Part shown: piece after piece, positions 26,407 to 34,863 of the stretch | Position numbering within the stretch: the first letter of the stretch is position 1 | Layout: each line of letters opens with the position of its first letter | Source: Flavobacteriales bacterium | Lineage (GTDB): Bacteria > Bacteroidota > Bacteroidia > Flavobacteriales_F > PHOS-HE28 | Direction of reading: 5' to 3' | Assembly: GCA_016702645.1 (NCBI GenBank) | Contig: JADJDP010000015.1 | Location: 1 to 64,000 of the forward strand | DNA: 64,000 nucleotides | Program-made: the position numbers and the translations under genes | The notes under the pieces: model-generated | What the model was told of the DNA's origin: nothing | What the model saw: the letters and a program-made list of their open reading frames with translations, nothing else | The model's database searches: none

Positions 26407-27722
26407 TCACCACTGCCTTCGCAGGGGTACACGCTCTGGTGCCTGCCGAAGCTGATCTCCACGCGGTAGATGGCACCGGGTTCGGCTTTCACATGCTCGG
26501 AGAGGTCCAGGTAGTAGGTGTTCCATCGGCCGAGGTCGGGTGCATCGGCGGTCTTGAGGGAGATGGTCTTGCGCGACATCAATCGGCCTACGCGCGCGAG
26601 CTCGCGGCTGCCCGCGAAGTCGTTCACCTGCAGGAATTGCGACACATTGCTCTCGCGGATGCGGATCACACGCACGTCCACCGACTTCAGGTTCACCGCG
26701 GTGAAGCGTACGGCGGGTTTCAGCTCTTCGAACTCCAGTTCGACGCTCAGGTCCTTGCCCAGTTTTTTGCCGTTCACGTTGCGCAAGCCGGCGCTCACGT
26801 AGCCGTCGTACTTCCCGCTCAGGCGATCGGTGGGGTAGAGGAGCACCTTGCTGCCTTCGAGGCTGATGCGCACTCCCTCAGCGCCGTTGATCCCGATGAG
26901 GCCATTGAGCTCCTGGTTCGGATCCAGCGGATCGCTGAACTGCAGGGCGGCGTATTGCTCGTCCTCACTGAAGGTGGTGGCGCTGATGAGGACGAGGTCC
27001 CCGATGGCGGGAACATCGAAGGGTAGGGTGGCTGCATCCATCGGCACCGATCTTTTCCCGTTCCAGCTGATCTCAACGAGGGAGGCCTTGTCCCCGCGCC
27101 GCACACTGTCCGCCGTGAAGCGGTGGAAGCGACCGTTGGGTTCGTGCTCCCAGGTCAACGGCAGCTTGCGTCCCTGCTGTGTTGCGCTGAAGCAAGCGTC
27201 CAGGTCTTGCCCGGTTGCATCATCGCTGGTGTACACCGAAATAATGAGGCGCTGCCATGTGAGGTCGGTCGCGCTGAGCGATTGCATGTCGCTCACCTTC
27301 ACATCCAAGCTCTGCTTGTAGATGCTCACCTGGAACTTGAATACTTCGAGCCCGTTCGGCACTTCGATCAAGCGGCCCAGCTTGAAGGAGACGGTGTAGG
27401 TGCGGTCCTGCTCCAGCCGTTCCGCCGGCACAAAGGCGAGCGTGCGATCATCCTCCCACTGCACCGTGCCTTTCACACTAGGATCCAAGTCGAACAGATC
27501 CTGGATGGCGGCCTTCGTGGTGTCGCGCCATCGTTGCCCATCGGCTATGTGAACGAGGATGGGGGAACGTGCGCTGATGTGCCCCGCTGTGAAGGCGGGG
27601 ATGTAGGGCGTGAAGGCCGCATCGGGTTGGATGTGGGCATCGCGCGTGGTACAGGCATTGAGGACGAGCGTGCACACTACGGCAAGGCCGAGCGCACGCA
27701 AAAAGCGGGGCAGAGGGGGCAT
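26202..27722 (-). CDS. Alpha-2-macroglobulin family lipoprotein, N-terminal segment
   Basis: The start at 27722 gives a lipoprotein signal (MPPLPRFLRALGLAVVCTLV, then LNAC with lipidated Cys24). In frame to about 26400 (SVYPCEGSGEW). Domains: N-terminal macroglobulin-like region with SARSPILVHIADGQRW, LFDLDPSVKGTVQWEDDRTL, a beta-domain series and LSGKYDGYVSAGLRNVNGKK. The complete protein (22218-27722, about 1830 residues) would be a periplasmic, membrane-anchored protease trap like E. coli YfhM, but it carries at least five frameshifts (near 26400, 26083, 25725, 25258 and 24632). TACCTTCC lies at 27743-27750. Confidence 0.82.
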   Translation of the reverse strand: MPPLPRFLRALGLAVVCTLVLNACTTRDAHIQPDAAFTPYIPAFTAGHISARSPILVHIADGQRWRDTTKAAIQDLFDLDPSVKGTVQWEDDRTLAFVPAERLEQDRTYTVSFKLGRLIEVPNGLEVFKFQVSIYKQSLDVKVSDMQSLSATDLTWQRLIISVYTSDDATGQDLDACFSATQQGRKLPLTWEHEPNGRFHRFTADSVRRGDKASLVEISWNGKRSVPMDAATLPFDVPAIGDLVLISATTFSEDEQYAALQFSDPLDPNQELNGLIGINGAEGVRISLEGSKVLLYPTDRLSGKYDGYVSAGLRNVNGKKLGKDLSVELEFEELKPAVRFTAVNLKSVDVRVIRIRESNVSQFLQVNDFAGSRELARVGRLMSRKTISLKTADAPDLGRWNTYYLDLSEHVKAEPGAIYRVEISFGRHQSVYPCEGSGEWRNRASAAGRMNKPPTTMLVITTTTTSTKATITTRTTTTRSAGIPARLRTSTATRALRATSSHRTSA

Positions 27723-27742
27723 GGGGGCGGGAAATGGGTGGT

Positions 27743-27750
27743 GGAAGGTA
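27743..27750 (-). promoter_or_regulatory. Putative -7 box (TACCTTCC) of the macroglobulin gene
   Basis: TACCTTCC on the minus strand, 20 nt before the start codon at 27722. Confidence 0.35.
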
Positions 27751-27850
27751 GCGGGCCAACGCACAAGAGGCGGGCTGCTTTGCACCGAGCAACGGAACGT
27801 CCGTTCGGCGTATTGCGATCGGTGACGAATGTTGTTCGGAGGAGCGTTCT

Positions 27851-28390
27851 CTACTCCTTCATCAACCCGTCCGCTTCTGCGGCAGGTATGATGTGGCCGT
27901 TCACGGTACCCACCACGAAGGCATCGGGGAAGCCCTTGGTTTGTACGGCCACCTTGGCCTCATCGGCGCTGGCGCGATCGGCGAAGCTGCCGTAGAAGTA
28001 GCGCACGCCATCGGCATCGGTGATGGGCTGCACTTCGCCCAAGCCGATGAGTTGCTCCATGACGTCCGTGGGCACGTTGCCGACGAAGGTGCCCACCTGC
28101 ACGCGGTAGCGCACCTTGTCCTTGCTGATGCTGACCGGCAGTGTGCGCAGGTCTTCCGGGCCGGTGAGCTTGGCGCCCGCCTCCTTCATGCTCACGCGCT
28201 TGCCCTCGCGGAAGGCCACGAGGAAGGCGCCATCGAATCCTTTCAGCAGCATTTGCACCTTGTGCTGCGCCGCAGGGTTCGCTTCGGTGAAGGACCCCGT
28301 GTAGTAGCGTGTCAATCCATCATCGCCCTTGATCACCACCAGGTCGTTGATGCCGGTGAAGATGTTCTTCGAGAGCTTGTTGCGGAAGGC
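27851..28390 (-). CDS. TSP3/SPOR-like envelope protein, C-terminal segment with two tandem modules
   Basis: Continues the 28333-29079 segment after a shift near 28390 (VRVQLGAFRNKLSKNIFTG). It contains two similar 75-residue modules: RYYTGSFTEANPAAQHKVQM, then KGFDGAFLVAFREGKRV, and YRVQVGTFVGNVPTDVMEQL, then RYFYGSFADRASADEAK, then KGFPDAFVVGTVNG. The order of Y-x-VQ-x-G-x-F, a Y-x-GSF box and GF-x-AF-V is that of SPOR-type folds, which bind denuded peptidoglycan. Confidence 0.7.
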   Translation of the reverse strand, partial: AFRNKLSKNIFTGINDLVVIKGDDGLTRYYTGSFTEANPAAQHKVQMLLKGFDGAFLVAFREGKRVSMKEAGAKLTGPEDLRTLPVSISKDKVRYRVQVGTFVGNVPTDVMEQLIGLGEVQPITDADGVRYFYGSFADRASADEAKVAVQTKGFPDAFVVGTVNGHIIPAAEADGLMKE

Positions 28391-29079
28391 CCCAACTGCA
28401 CACGCACGACCACATCGCGGTTGTCGTTCCCGGCGCCCATGGAACCGAGCTTGGCTCGTTCTCCTGCAGTTTCGCTGCTCACGTCGATGAGCGTTCCGCC
28501 CTCTTCGGCCATCACCACGCTCTCGATGCCCATGCCCTTCAACTCCAACTCACGACGCAGCGCCTCGGGGATCGCGTCGTAGTTGCCCACCACATAGAAG
28601 GTGGTGTCGCCCTTCTCGATCGTGCGTACGTCGGGGATGCTCAGGATCTTCTGGATCAAGGCTTCGCTGATGCCTTCGGTATGGGTGCCCACCTTCACCA
28701 CGTACACGCGCTTCACCGGTGGCTTGGTGCGCGTTCCACCAATGGACTCGACACGCGAGGTCTCGATGCGCACGTTGGCGCTGTCCTTCCAGTTGAGCCA
28801 GGCCTTCAGCATCTCGTCATCCGTGATGGTGACGCCGCGCTGGTTCACGATGGCCCCGGCAGCGCTTGCAGGTTCATCGTCCAAACCATCGGGCACGCCG
28901 TCCTTGTCGCCATCAAGCGGGCAACCCTTGGCGTCCACTTGTGCACCGGCAGGGGTGTATGGGCATTCGTCCTTGAAGTCCGTGACGCCATCGGCATCCT
29001 CATCATCGTTCAGGACAATGACGTCTAGTTCTTCGTTGTTCAGCGGCGACATCTCGGGCTTGTCCTTCTTGCGCTTCAT
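28333..29079 (-). CDS. TSP3/SPOR-like envelope protein, central segment
   Basis: Begins inside the protein (MKRKKDKPEMSPLNNEELDV), then a thrombospondin type 3 calcium region (DDEDADGVTDFKDECPYTPA, DGDKDGVPDGLDDEP) and a first SPOR-like module (VYVVKVGTHTEGISEALIQK, TTFYVVGNYDAIPEALRREL). Codons after about 28390 are out of frame. In related proteins the TSP3 links an outer-membrane barrel to periplasmic peptidoglycan-binding modules. Its ATG overlaps the stop of the preceding frame, which could suggest two genes, but the lack of a signal peptide favours one protein. Confidence 0.68.
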   Translation of the reverse strand: MKRKKDKPEMSPLNNEELDVIVLNDDEDADGVTDFKDECPYTPAGAQVDAKGCPLDGDKDGVPDGLDDEPASAAGAIVNQRGVTITDDEMLKAWLNWKDSANVRIETSRVESIGGTRTKPPVKRVYVVKVGTHTEGISEALIQKILSIPDVRTIEKGDTTFYVVGNYDAIPEALRRELELKGMGIESVVMAEEGGTLIDVSSETAGERAKLGSMGAGNDNRDVVVRVQLGPSATSSRRTSSPASTTWW

Positions 29080-29365
29080 CGGGATGGTGTACCCACGCTG
29101 AAGGAGGTGTACAGGAAGCGGTCGTTCCCGGCAGTGCCTGCACGTTCACCAAGGCTTTCCTCGGTCACGCCATCCACCAGATCAGTGAAGGTGAAGTGCA
29201 TGGTCGTACCAATGCGCAGGTCGAAGTTGTTGCCCAGGTCCATGCGCGCACCGATACCCACAGGCACGGCCCATGTGCGCTCCAGGTACTTGCCAAAGCC
29301 GTCGGCATTCTGCTCGCGCACATCGCCTCGTATTCGTAGTCGCGCTCAATGCGAACGGCCTTCTA
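29076..29365 (-). CDS. TSP3/SPOR-like envelope protein, end of the beta-barrel
   Basis: Reads KAVRIERDYEYEA (29365-29325, shifted) and then REQNADGFGKYLERTWAVPV, GIGARMDLGNNFDLRIGTT and FLYTSFSVG, the last strands of an outer-membrane barrel. At least two indels (near 29365 and 29322) separate it from the N-terminal segment, and one near 29085 from the TSP3 segment. Confidence 0.6.
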
Positions 29366-29886
29366 GCATTGGGTGCGTTCTCGGGCAGATCGCGGATGGT
29401 ACCGTCGCTCCAGTAGTTGTACTGCCGACCAGCACCATCGTAGAGATCGGTCTTCGTCAGGAACTCCACGCTCTCGAAGCCCAGGTTGATGTAGGGCTCC
29501 ACCTGCCGCTTGGGGTTGAGCAGTTGAAGGAAGTTGTAGCGCAACTGGAAACCGCCGACGGTGATGCGCGATTCGAAGTTCAGGTTGCGGGTGAGGCTGC
29601 GCTCGTTCACGCCGAGCCGACCGTGCAATGCGTACAGGTCGGCCTCCAGCCAGGGAGTGATGGGTGTGGATGCACGCAGCTCGTAGCCCAACCGCGTCAC
29701 GAGCGGATTGTGTTCGTCATGTTGGCTGCCCACATCGCCATAGAAGGCGAACATGCCAGCCCCCAACCCGAAGGTGGGGCGGAACGCGGGCGCGGTAGTG
29801 GTGGTATCCGATTGTGCGCTTGCCGTGATGCCGCACGCACCAATGAACAGAAGAAACAAGGCGGCCCGTATGGTGGTGGTTGGCAT
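29182..29886 (-). CDS. TSP3/SPOR-like envelope protein, N-terminal beta-barrel segment
   Basis: The start at 29886 gives the signal peptide MPTTTIRAALFLLFIGACGI, then TASAQ. In frame to about 29365. Amphipathic strands GLGAGMFAFYGDVGS, YELRASTPITPWLEADLYAL, GGFQLRYNFLQLL and PYINLGFESVEFL are typical of an OmpA-like or OMP_b-brl barrel. The whole gene runs 27851-29886 (about 675 residues): barrel, calcium-binding TSP3 linker, three SPOR-like modules. It probably spans from outer membrane to peptidoglycan. It is followed by the macroglobulin gene on the same strand. Confidence 0.72.
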   Translation of the reverse strand: MPTTTIRAALFLLFIGACGITASAQSDTTTTAPAFRPTFGLGAGMFAFYGDVGSQHDEHNPLVTRLGYELRASTPITPWLEADLYALHGRLGVNERSLTRNLNFESRITVGGFQLRYNFLQLLNPKRQVEPYINLGFESVEFLTKTDLYDGAGRQYNYWSDGTIRDLPENAPNARRPFALSATTNTRRCARAECRRLWQVPGAHMGRACGYRCAHGPGQQLRPAHWYDHALHLH

Positions 29887-29920
29887 CACAGGTCCGAATG
29901 TATCCATGAGGGGGATACGG

Positions 29921-30211
29921 TTACTGCACCCACTGCTGCTTGCTGATCACCAGCGCCTCCTGCACGGTGATCCGTTGTCCGTCGTTGTAAGCGGTAACGA
30001 AAGGCCCGGGGAAGTTGTGGCCTGCCTGCACGTAGCCAACACGCTGGTCGCGTGCGCAGGTAGTCGGCGTAGCTGCCGGTCACGTACTTGATCCAGCCCT
30101 TCGTGGCGCTCGATCTGGAAATCGCCGCTGTACCTGTGGCGGGCCCTGAAGTAGGATTTCCCCACTTCACGGTGTGCGGCGGTGATCTGCACTTTGTAGG
30201 TGACGCCTTTT
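29921..30211 (-). CDS. Envelope protein with SPOR-like C-terminus, terminal segment
   Basis: Read across frames: VTYKVQITAAHREVGKSYF, FQIERHEGWIKYVTGSYADY, RVGYVQAGHNFPGPFVTAYN, DGQRITVQEALVISKQQWVQ, then TAA at 29921-29923. This repeats the module of the neighbouring gene (Y-K-VQ, a Y-x-GSY box, GPFVTAY). At least three indels interrupt it (near 30210, 30100 and 30050). Confidence 0.6.
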
Positions 30212-31180
30212 TCAGGCGCTGGGATGCGGGAACGTGCTCGCGCGTGTGCCTTGCTGTGCGGTGGTGGCAGCCTTTGGCTGCTCTTTCACAGGAGGTGCTT
30301 CCTTCACGGGCGGAGTGGTCTCCTTCACGGGCGGGGTCACAACAGCGATCGGGTCGGAACTGACCGGTTGTTTGGCTGCCTCGCTCGCCTGCTGCATCTG
30401 GGCGAGGATCTCCAAGGCCTTTGGTCCGATGAAGAACTTGCTCGTTCCGAGCACGGCCTTTTGGGTCTCATCGTTCAGCAGGTAGCCGAACTCGCCATCG
30501 ATGCTGTACTCACCTTCCGGCTTTTCGTTCGCGCGCAGCTTGTACACGATCTTCAATTCGTTCGCTGCGGGCAGGTTCAGCCACACGAACTTCACAATGC
30601 GGTCCTGTGCGGTGAAGATGGCCTCGTTGCTGCTCTTCTCCAGCGCGGTGAATCCCTGCGGAATGGTCTCCTGCAGCTTACCGAAGCCACGGATGTCACC
30701 TTTCTTGACGACCACCTCGATCAGCATTTCCTTTTCCGTAACAGGGGTGATCGTGCGCGTGCCGCTGACGCCGCCTTCGCCTTGCATGGATGCGATGCCG
30801 CTGGCCTGATGATCACGGCCATGGCATCGGTACCGGCAGGAGCACCACCAGCGGCGCTCACGAGGTCGTTGTTGACGTGTTCCTCCGGCACCACTTCGGT
30901 TTGGGCAACGGGCACTGCGCCGGGCGCGCCCAGATCGACCACGCTGGTGGAGCATATCATGGGTCTTGCGCTCGTTGTCCTCGATGTAGCTGAGGCGACC
31001 ATTGATATGCTGCACGCCGCTCATGCTGGCATCGGCTCCCAACGTGTAGCTGATCTTGAAGGTGGGAGAGGCGGGCAACGCCATCCAGATGAACTTGGCC
31101 TTGCCATCGGCAAAGGTGAACGAGGCGCCTTTTGTCTCGATCGCGGTCGCGGTCATTCCCGGCGGCAGGTCGATCTGCAT
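30212..31180 (-). CDS. Envelope protein with SPOR-like C-terminus, main segment, function unknown
   Basis: Contains two copies of a beta-rich domain of about 110 residues: MQIDLPPGMTATAIETKGAS, FTFADGKAKFIWMALP, FKISYTL, and again KLQETIPQGFTALEKSSNEA, IFTAQDRIVKFVWLNLP, ELKIVYKL. The shared pattern (GF or GM, then E, then A-F-x-D-x-K-F-V-W-x-x-LP) is a clear internal duplication. A Pro/Lys/Thr-rich linker (VKETTPPVKEAPPVKE) leads to the SPOR-like end. Codons at about 30800-30960 are out of frame; the other frame gives SVVDLGAPGAVPVAQTEV. I do not recognise the duplicated domain. Confidence 0.62.
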   Translation of the reverse strand: MQIDLPPGMTATAIETKGASFTFADGKAKFIWMALPASPTFKISYTLGADASMSGVQHINGRLSYIEDNERKTHDMLHQRGRSGRARRSARCPNRSGAGGTRQQRPRERRWWCSCRYRCHGRDHQASGIASMQGEGGVSGTRTITPVTEKEMLIEVVVKKGDIRGFGKLQETIPQGFTALEKSSNEAIFTAQDRIVKFVWLNLPAANELKIVYKLRANEKPEGEYSIDGEFGYLLNDETQKAVLGTSKFFIGPKALEILAQMQQASEAAKQPVSSDPIAVVTPPVKETTPPVKEAPPVKEQPKAATTAQQGTRASTFPHPSA

Positions 31181-31351
31181 TTTCGCGAAGCCGGTGAGGT
31201 CCCCCTTTCCACCGTCACGGTCACGCGCACTTCGGTGCCGGGCGACATGGTGGGCGGGGACGTTCTGGCTGATGCGGATGTCGGCGAGGAAGAAGGAGTC
31301 TGACGAGCAGGACGCCGATCACGTTGATCAGCAGTGCGAGTTGGTTCACCA
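31181..31351 (-). CDS. Envelope protein with SPOR-like C-terminus, N-terminal segment
   Basis: Starts MVNQLALLINVIGVLLV and, read across two indels (near 31255 and 31207, in CCCC and GGGGG runs), gives FFLADIRISQNVP, then SPGTEVRVTVTVE, then GDLTGFAKMQIDLPPG. The first 17 residues are a membrane helix or signal peptide. The complete gene is 29921-31351, on the same strand as and 34 bp upstream of the barrel/TSP3/SPOR-like gene. Confidence 0.5.
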
Positions 31352-31513
31352 TGGCAGGGATCGGTATGGAGCGCGTGCGTTGCGCATGCTCGCGTCCAAA
31401 AGTATCCGGAGCCTATGCGGCGGTTCCCCATGGCACATAGCGAGTACCAACAGGGGGGTGTTGGTAGGAACGAGGGGGTGTTGGTGAGGGTCGTTCCCCG
31501 TTGTCGGCGGAAG

Positions 31514-31547
31514 GTTGTCCGGCTGAGCCTGTCGAAGCCCTGACAAC
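31514..31547. repeat. Palindromic GAGCYTGTCGAA repeat
   Basis: GTTGTC at the left and GACAAC at the right flank GGCTGAGCCTGTCGAAGCCC. Intergenic between the LOG gene and the envelope-protein gene. A copy of the dispersed family. Confidence 0.7.
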
Positions 31548-31570
31548 TGTCAACCCCGAAACATCCCTCA

Positions 31571-32302
31571 CTAGAAGTTCGGCTTCAGCATATAGCGGCT
31601 GTAGAACGAGTCGATCGCCGCCACCGCCTCTTCGGGTTTGTCCACCAAGCTGAAGAGCTCGAGGTCCTCCGGATTGATGTTGTGGTGCTTCTCGCCCATG
31701 GTCTGCTTCATCCAATCATAGAGCCCCTGCCAATACTTACGACCGACCAGGATGATGGGGAAGCGACCGATCTTCTGGGTCTGGATCAACGTGAGCGCTT
31801 CGAAGAGCTCATCCAATGTTCCGAAACCACCGGGCAGCACGATGAAGCCCTGCGAGTATTTGATGAACATCACCTTCCGAACGAAGAAGTAATCGAAGTT
31901 CAGGCTCTTCTCCTTGTCGATGAACGGATTGGGCTGTTGTTCGAAAGGCAGTTCGATGTTGAGGCCCACGCTTGTACCGCCACCGCGTTGCGCACCCTTG
32001 TTGGCGGCTTCCATGATCCCCGCACCACCAACGGTGATCTCGCCGTCGCCGTTGTGCGTGAGTTGGAAGGCGATCTCTTCAGCGAGCGTGTATTCCGCGG
32101 TATCGGGTTTGGTGCGGGCGCTGCCGAAGATGCTCACACAGGGGCGGATGCGACCAAGGGCTTCGAAGCCCTCGACGAACTCGCTCATGATCTTGAAGAT
32201 GGCCCAGCTGTCGTTGGCCTTCACTTCGCTCCAGCCTTTGCGCTTGAAGGCACGCTTGATCCGGCGTTCGCTTTCCTCCTTGAGCTTGGGGTCGTTCTTC
32301 AT
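31571..32302 (-). CDS. LOG family protein (TIGR00730-type Rossmann fold)
   Basis: 243 residues from 32302 (MKNDPKLKEESERRIKRAF). Earlier in-frame codons derive from the palindromic repeat (VVRQAHHDK) and are unlikely to be coding. Core motifs: VSIFGSARTKPD, TVGGAGIMEAANKGA, GFIVLPGGFGTLDELFEALT (the PGGxGTxxE signature) and QKIGRFPIILVG. Members are phosphoribohydrolases acting on nucleoside 5'-monophosphates, some producing cytokinins; the exact substrate here is unknown. Transcribed towards the envelope-protein genes. Immediately upstream is the end of uvrA. Confidence 0.9.
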   Translation of the reverse strand: MKNDPKLKEESERRIKRAFKRKGWSEVKANDSWAIFKIMSEFVEGFEALGRIRPCVSIFGSARTKPDTAEYTLAEEIAFQLTHNGDGEITVGGAGIMEAANKGAQRGGGTSVGLNIELPFEQQPNPFIDKEKSLNFDYFFVRKVMFIKYSQGFIVLPGGFGTLDELFEALTLIQTQKIGRFPIILVGRKYWQGLYDWMKQTMGEKHHNINPEDLELFSLVDKPEEAVAAIDSFYSRYMLKPNF

Positions 32303-32316
32303 ATTGTTTGTTTTGT

Positions 32317-32372
32317 CGTGGTGAGCCTGTCGAACCACGGATCCTGCATTCACCCTTCGGCAGGCTCAGGGG
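32317..32372. repeat. Two adjacent copies of the GAGCYTGTCGAA repeat
   Basis: CGTGGTGAGCCTGTCGAACC then ACG at 32317-32339, and CACCCTTCGGCAGGCTCAGG then GG at 32351-32372. The second copy overlaps the 3' end of uvrA and supplies its last codons (SPEPAEG) and stop. Confidence 0.7.
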
Positions 32373-33384
32373 ACAATTCATTTCGCAAGAAAGGCACGGT
32401 GTAGCCACGTCCCATGAGCACCACTTGTTCCGGTGTGCCGCGCGCCACCACGGTCCCTCCGCCAGCACCGCCTTCGGGTCCCATGTCGATCAGGTGATCG
32501 GCCACCTTGATGATGTCCATATTGTGCTCGATCACCAGCACCGTGTTGCCTTGATCAACGAGGCGTTGCAGGACACCGATGAGCTGTTTCACGTCATCGA
32601 AGTGCAGGCCGGTGGTCGGCTCATCGAGGATGTAGAAGGTGCTGCCCGTGCCGCGCTTGCTCAGTTCAGTGGCGAGCTTGATGCGTTGCGCCTCACCGCC
32701 GCTGAGCGTGGTGCTGCTCTGGCCGAGCGTCACATAGCCCAGCCCCACTTCCAAGAGCGTCTTCAACTTCTGGTGCAACTGCGGTATATCCGCGAAGACC
32801 ACGGCGGCCTCCTCCACCGGCATGGCCAGCACATCGCTGATGCTCTTGCCCTTGAAACGCACCTCCAGTGTTTCGCGGTCGTAGCGTTTCCCTCGACAGG
32901 TCTCGCACGGCACGTCCACGTCGGGAAGGAAATTCATGGCAATGGTGCGCACACCTGCGCCTTTGCACGTTTCGCAACGGCCGCCAGCGGTATTGAAACT
33001 GAAGCGACCGGCTTTGTACCCGCGGATCTTGGCGGCGGGCAGCTGCGTGAAGAGCTCGCGGATGTGATCGAACAAGCCCGTGTAGGTGGCAGGGTTGCTG
33101 CGTGGAGTGCGACCGATGGGGCTTTGGTCCACCTCGATCACCTTGTCGATGTGTTCCAGCCCACGAACACCCGTGTGTGCGAGCGGTTGCATATCGCTTC
33201 GGTAGAAGTGCTTGCTGAGGATGGGGTAGAGGGTGTCCCCGATCAAGGTGCTCTTGCCACTCCCGCTCACGCCCGTCACGCAGATGAAGGTCCCGAGCGG
33301 GAAGTCCACGTCCACATCCTTGAGGTTGTTGCCCTTTGCGCCGCGCAACGTGAGGCGCTTGCCGTTCCCCTGCACGTCGCTCCT
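32350..33384 (-). CDS. uvrA: UvrA, C-terminal ATPase segment
   Basis: Excision-repair ATPase that recognises damaged DNA and loads UvrB. This segment, in frame from about 33384 (SDVQGNGKRLTLRGAKGNNL), holds the second nucleotide-binding domain: Walker A GVSGSGKSTL, the zinc module CETCKGAGV and CETCRGKRY, the signature LSGGEAQRIKLATEL and Walker B FYILDEPTTGLHFDD. The last residues (NELSPEPAEG) come from a palindromic repeat that provides the stop codon, so the normal C-terminus may have been replaced. The whole gene covers 32350-35226 with four frameshifts (near 34863, 34515, 33965 and 33385), which I read as sequence errors. Confidence 0.9.
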   Translation of the reverse strand, partial: RSDVQGNGKRLTLRGAKGNNLKDVDVDFPLGTFICVTGVSGSGKSTLIGDTLYPILSKHFYRSDMQPLAHTGVRGLEHIDKVIEVDQSPIGRTPRSNPATYTGLFDHIRELFTQLPAAKIRGYKAGRFSFNTAGGRCETCKGAGVRTIAMNFLPDVDVPCETCRGKRYDRETLEVRFKGKSISDVLAMPVEEAAVVFADIPQLHQKLKTLLEVGLGYVTLGQSSTTLSGGEAQRIKLATELSKRGTGSTFYILDEPTTGLHFDDVKQLIGVLQRLVDQGNTVLVIEHNMDIIKVADHLIDMGPEGGAGGGTVVARGTPEQVVLMGRGYTVPFLRNELSPEPAEG

Positions 33385-33972
33385 GGGGTACCTCGATACG
33401 CAGCTCATTGCGCAGGTAGCGCGCGGTGACGCTGTCGCCTTGCGCAAGCTTCTTCGGGTCGCCCTGCGCGACGATGCGGCCACCATGCTCGCCGGCACCG
33501 GGGCCGATATCGATCAGGTGATCGGCGCTCATCATCATCTCCTTGTCGTGTTCCACCACGATCACGCTGTTGCCTCCATCGCGCAGGTTGCGCAGGCTGG
33601 CGATCAAGCGTTGGTCATCGCGCTGGTGCAAACCGATGCTCGGCTCGTCCAGGATGTAGAGCACCCCGGTGAGTTGGCTGCCGATCTGCGTGGCCAGCCG
33701 GATCCGCTGTGCCTCACCGCCACTGAGCGATCGTGCGCTGCGGTCCAGCGTGAGGTATTCAAGGCCCACATCCAGCAGGAATCCGCTTCGCGCGGTGATC
33801 TCCTTCACCACTTCGCGCGCGATCACGGCCTTCTTGCCATCCAGTTGGTCCACCAATCCGCCCATGAAGCTGTGCAGATCGCTTATCGAGGACGTTGCCA
33901 GTTCATGGATGTTCCTGCTGGCGATGCGGAAATGCAAGGCGGTCTTCTTCAGGCGTGCGCCTTGCACTCCGG
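33385..33972 (-). CDS. uvrA: UvrA, middle segment with first ABC signature
   Basis: In frame between about 33972 (QGARLKKTALHFRIASRNIH) and 33385: VGLEYLTLDRSARSLSGGEA, QRIRLATQIGSQLTGVLYIL, DEPSIGLHQRDDQRLI and VIVVEHDKEMMMSADHLIDI. This is the C-terminal half of the first ATPase domain. Confidence 0.85.
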
Positions 33973-34515
33973 ACAGGCGACCATGTGCGTGAAACCAGCG
34001 GCCCACTTCTGGGCGGCTTTCGGTCCTTCCTCGGCCTGCTCAAGGATGAAGGGGATGATCCCTTCGAATTGTACGGTGCGATCGCTGAGGCCCACATTGC
34101 TGCTCACCCGCAACGGTTCGTCCATTCCGTTGAGAAGGGATGCGAGCACGGCATCCTCCATTTCCTCCACCGGTGTGTCCAGGTCGTACCCGAAGTTCTC
34201 CAGCACGGCCTCCACCTGTTTGAAGACCCAACTGCTCTTATAGCTGCCCAACGCGAGAATAGCGCCTTTGCGAATGCTCTTCTTGCGATCGGGAACGATC
34301 TTGTCGAAGGCCACCTCGGTCACCTGTCCCAGTCCGCTGCACTTGGGACATGCACCGTACGGGCTGTTGAAGCTGAACAGGTTCGGTTCGGGTTCTTCGT
34401 ACGCGATGCCGCTCGTTGGGCACATGAGGTGGCGGCTCAGGTAGCGCGGATCGCCGCCCTTCACACCCACCACCATCAAACTACCCTTGCCGTACTTCAT
34501 GGCAGTGGCGGTGGT
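33949..34515 (-). CDS. uvrA: UvrA, segment with UvrB-binding and zinc regions
   Basis: Reads MKYGKGSLMVVGVKGGDPRY, MCPTSGIAYEEPEPNLFSFN, CPKCSGLGQVTEVAFDKIVP, then VACPECKAHA where the frame breaks. The CPKC and CPEC pairs belong to the first zinc module. Confidence 0.85.
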   Translation of the reverse strand, partial: TTATAMKYGKGSLMVVGVKGGDPRYLSRHLMCPTSGIAYEEPEPNLFSFNSPYGACPKCSGLGQVTEVAFDKIVPDRKKSIRKGAILALGSYKSSWVFKQVEAVLENFGYDLDTPVEEMEDAVLASLLNGMDEPLRVSSNVGLSDRTVQFEGIIPFILEQAEEGPKAAQKWAAGFTHMVACPECKAHA

Positions 34516-34863
34516 GTCGGCGAGGCGCTTGCGGTTGCTTCGGTCACCTTGATGCGGTCCACAACGAGCTCGATGTCGTGCACTTTGTAACGGTCCAAGC
34601 GCGGACGCGATGTGAGGTCGATCACCTCACCATCCGCTCGTGCGCGCAAGAAACCCTGACGCAACAGTTGCTCGAACAGCTCGCGGTAATGGCCCTTGCG
34701 TCCCCGGACGATCGGAGCCAGCACGAGGATCTCCTTGTCGCCGAAGTCCTCCGCAATAAGGTCCAGGATCCGTTGATCGCTGTAACGCACCATCGCTTCA
34801 CCGGTCACGTAGCTGTATGCATCTCCTATACGGGCATAGAGCAACCGAAGCAGGTCATAGATC
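34497..34863 (-). CDS. uvrA: UvrA, segment 2
   Basis: Reads LLYARIGDAYSYVTGEAMVR, LVLAPIVRGRKGHYRELFEQ, LRQGFLRARADGEVIDL and LDRYKVHDIELVVDRIKV, the UvrB-interaction part. The frame breaks near 34515. Confidence 0.82.

Noticed and set aside
32693..33384. A separate Arg/His-rich protein downstream of the uvrA middle segment.
   Set aside because: It is the wrong-frame reading of the uvrA C-terminal segment, which reads perfectly in another frame.
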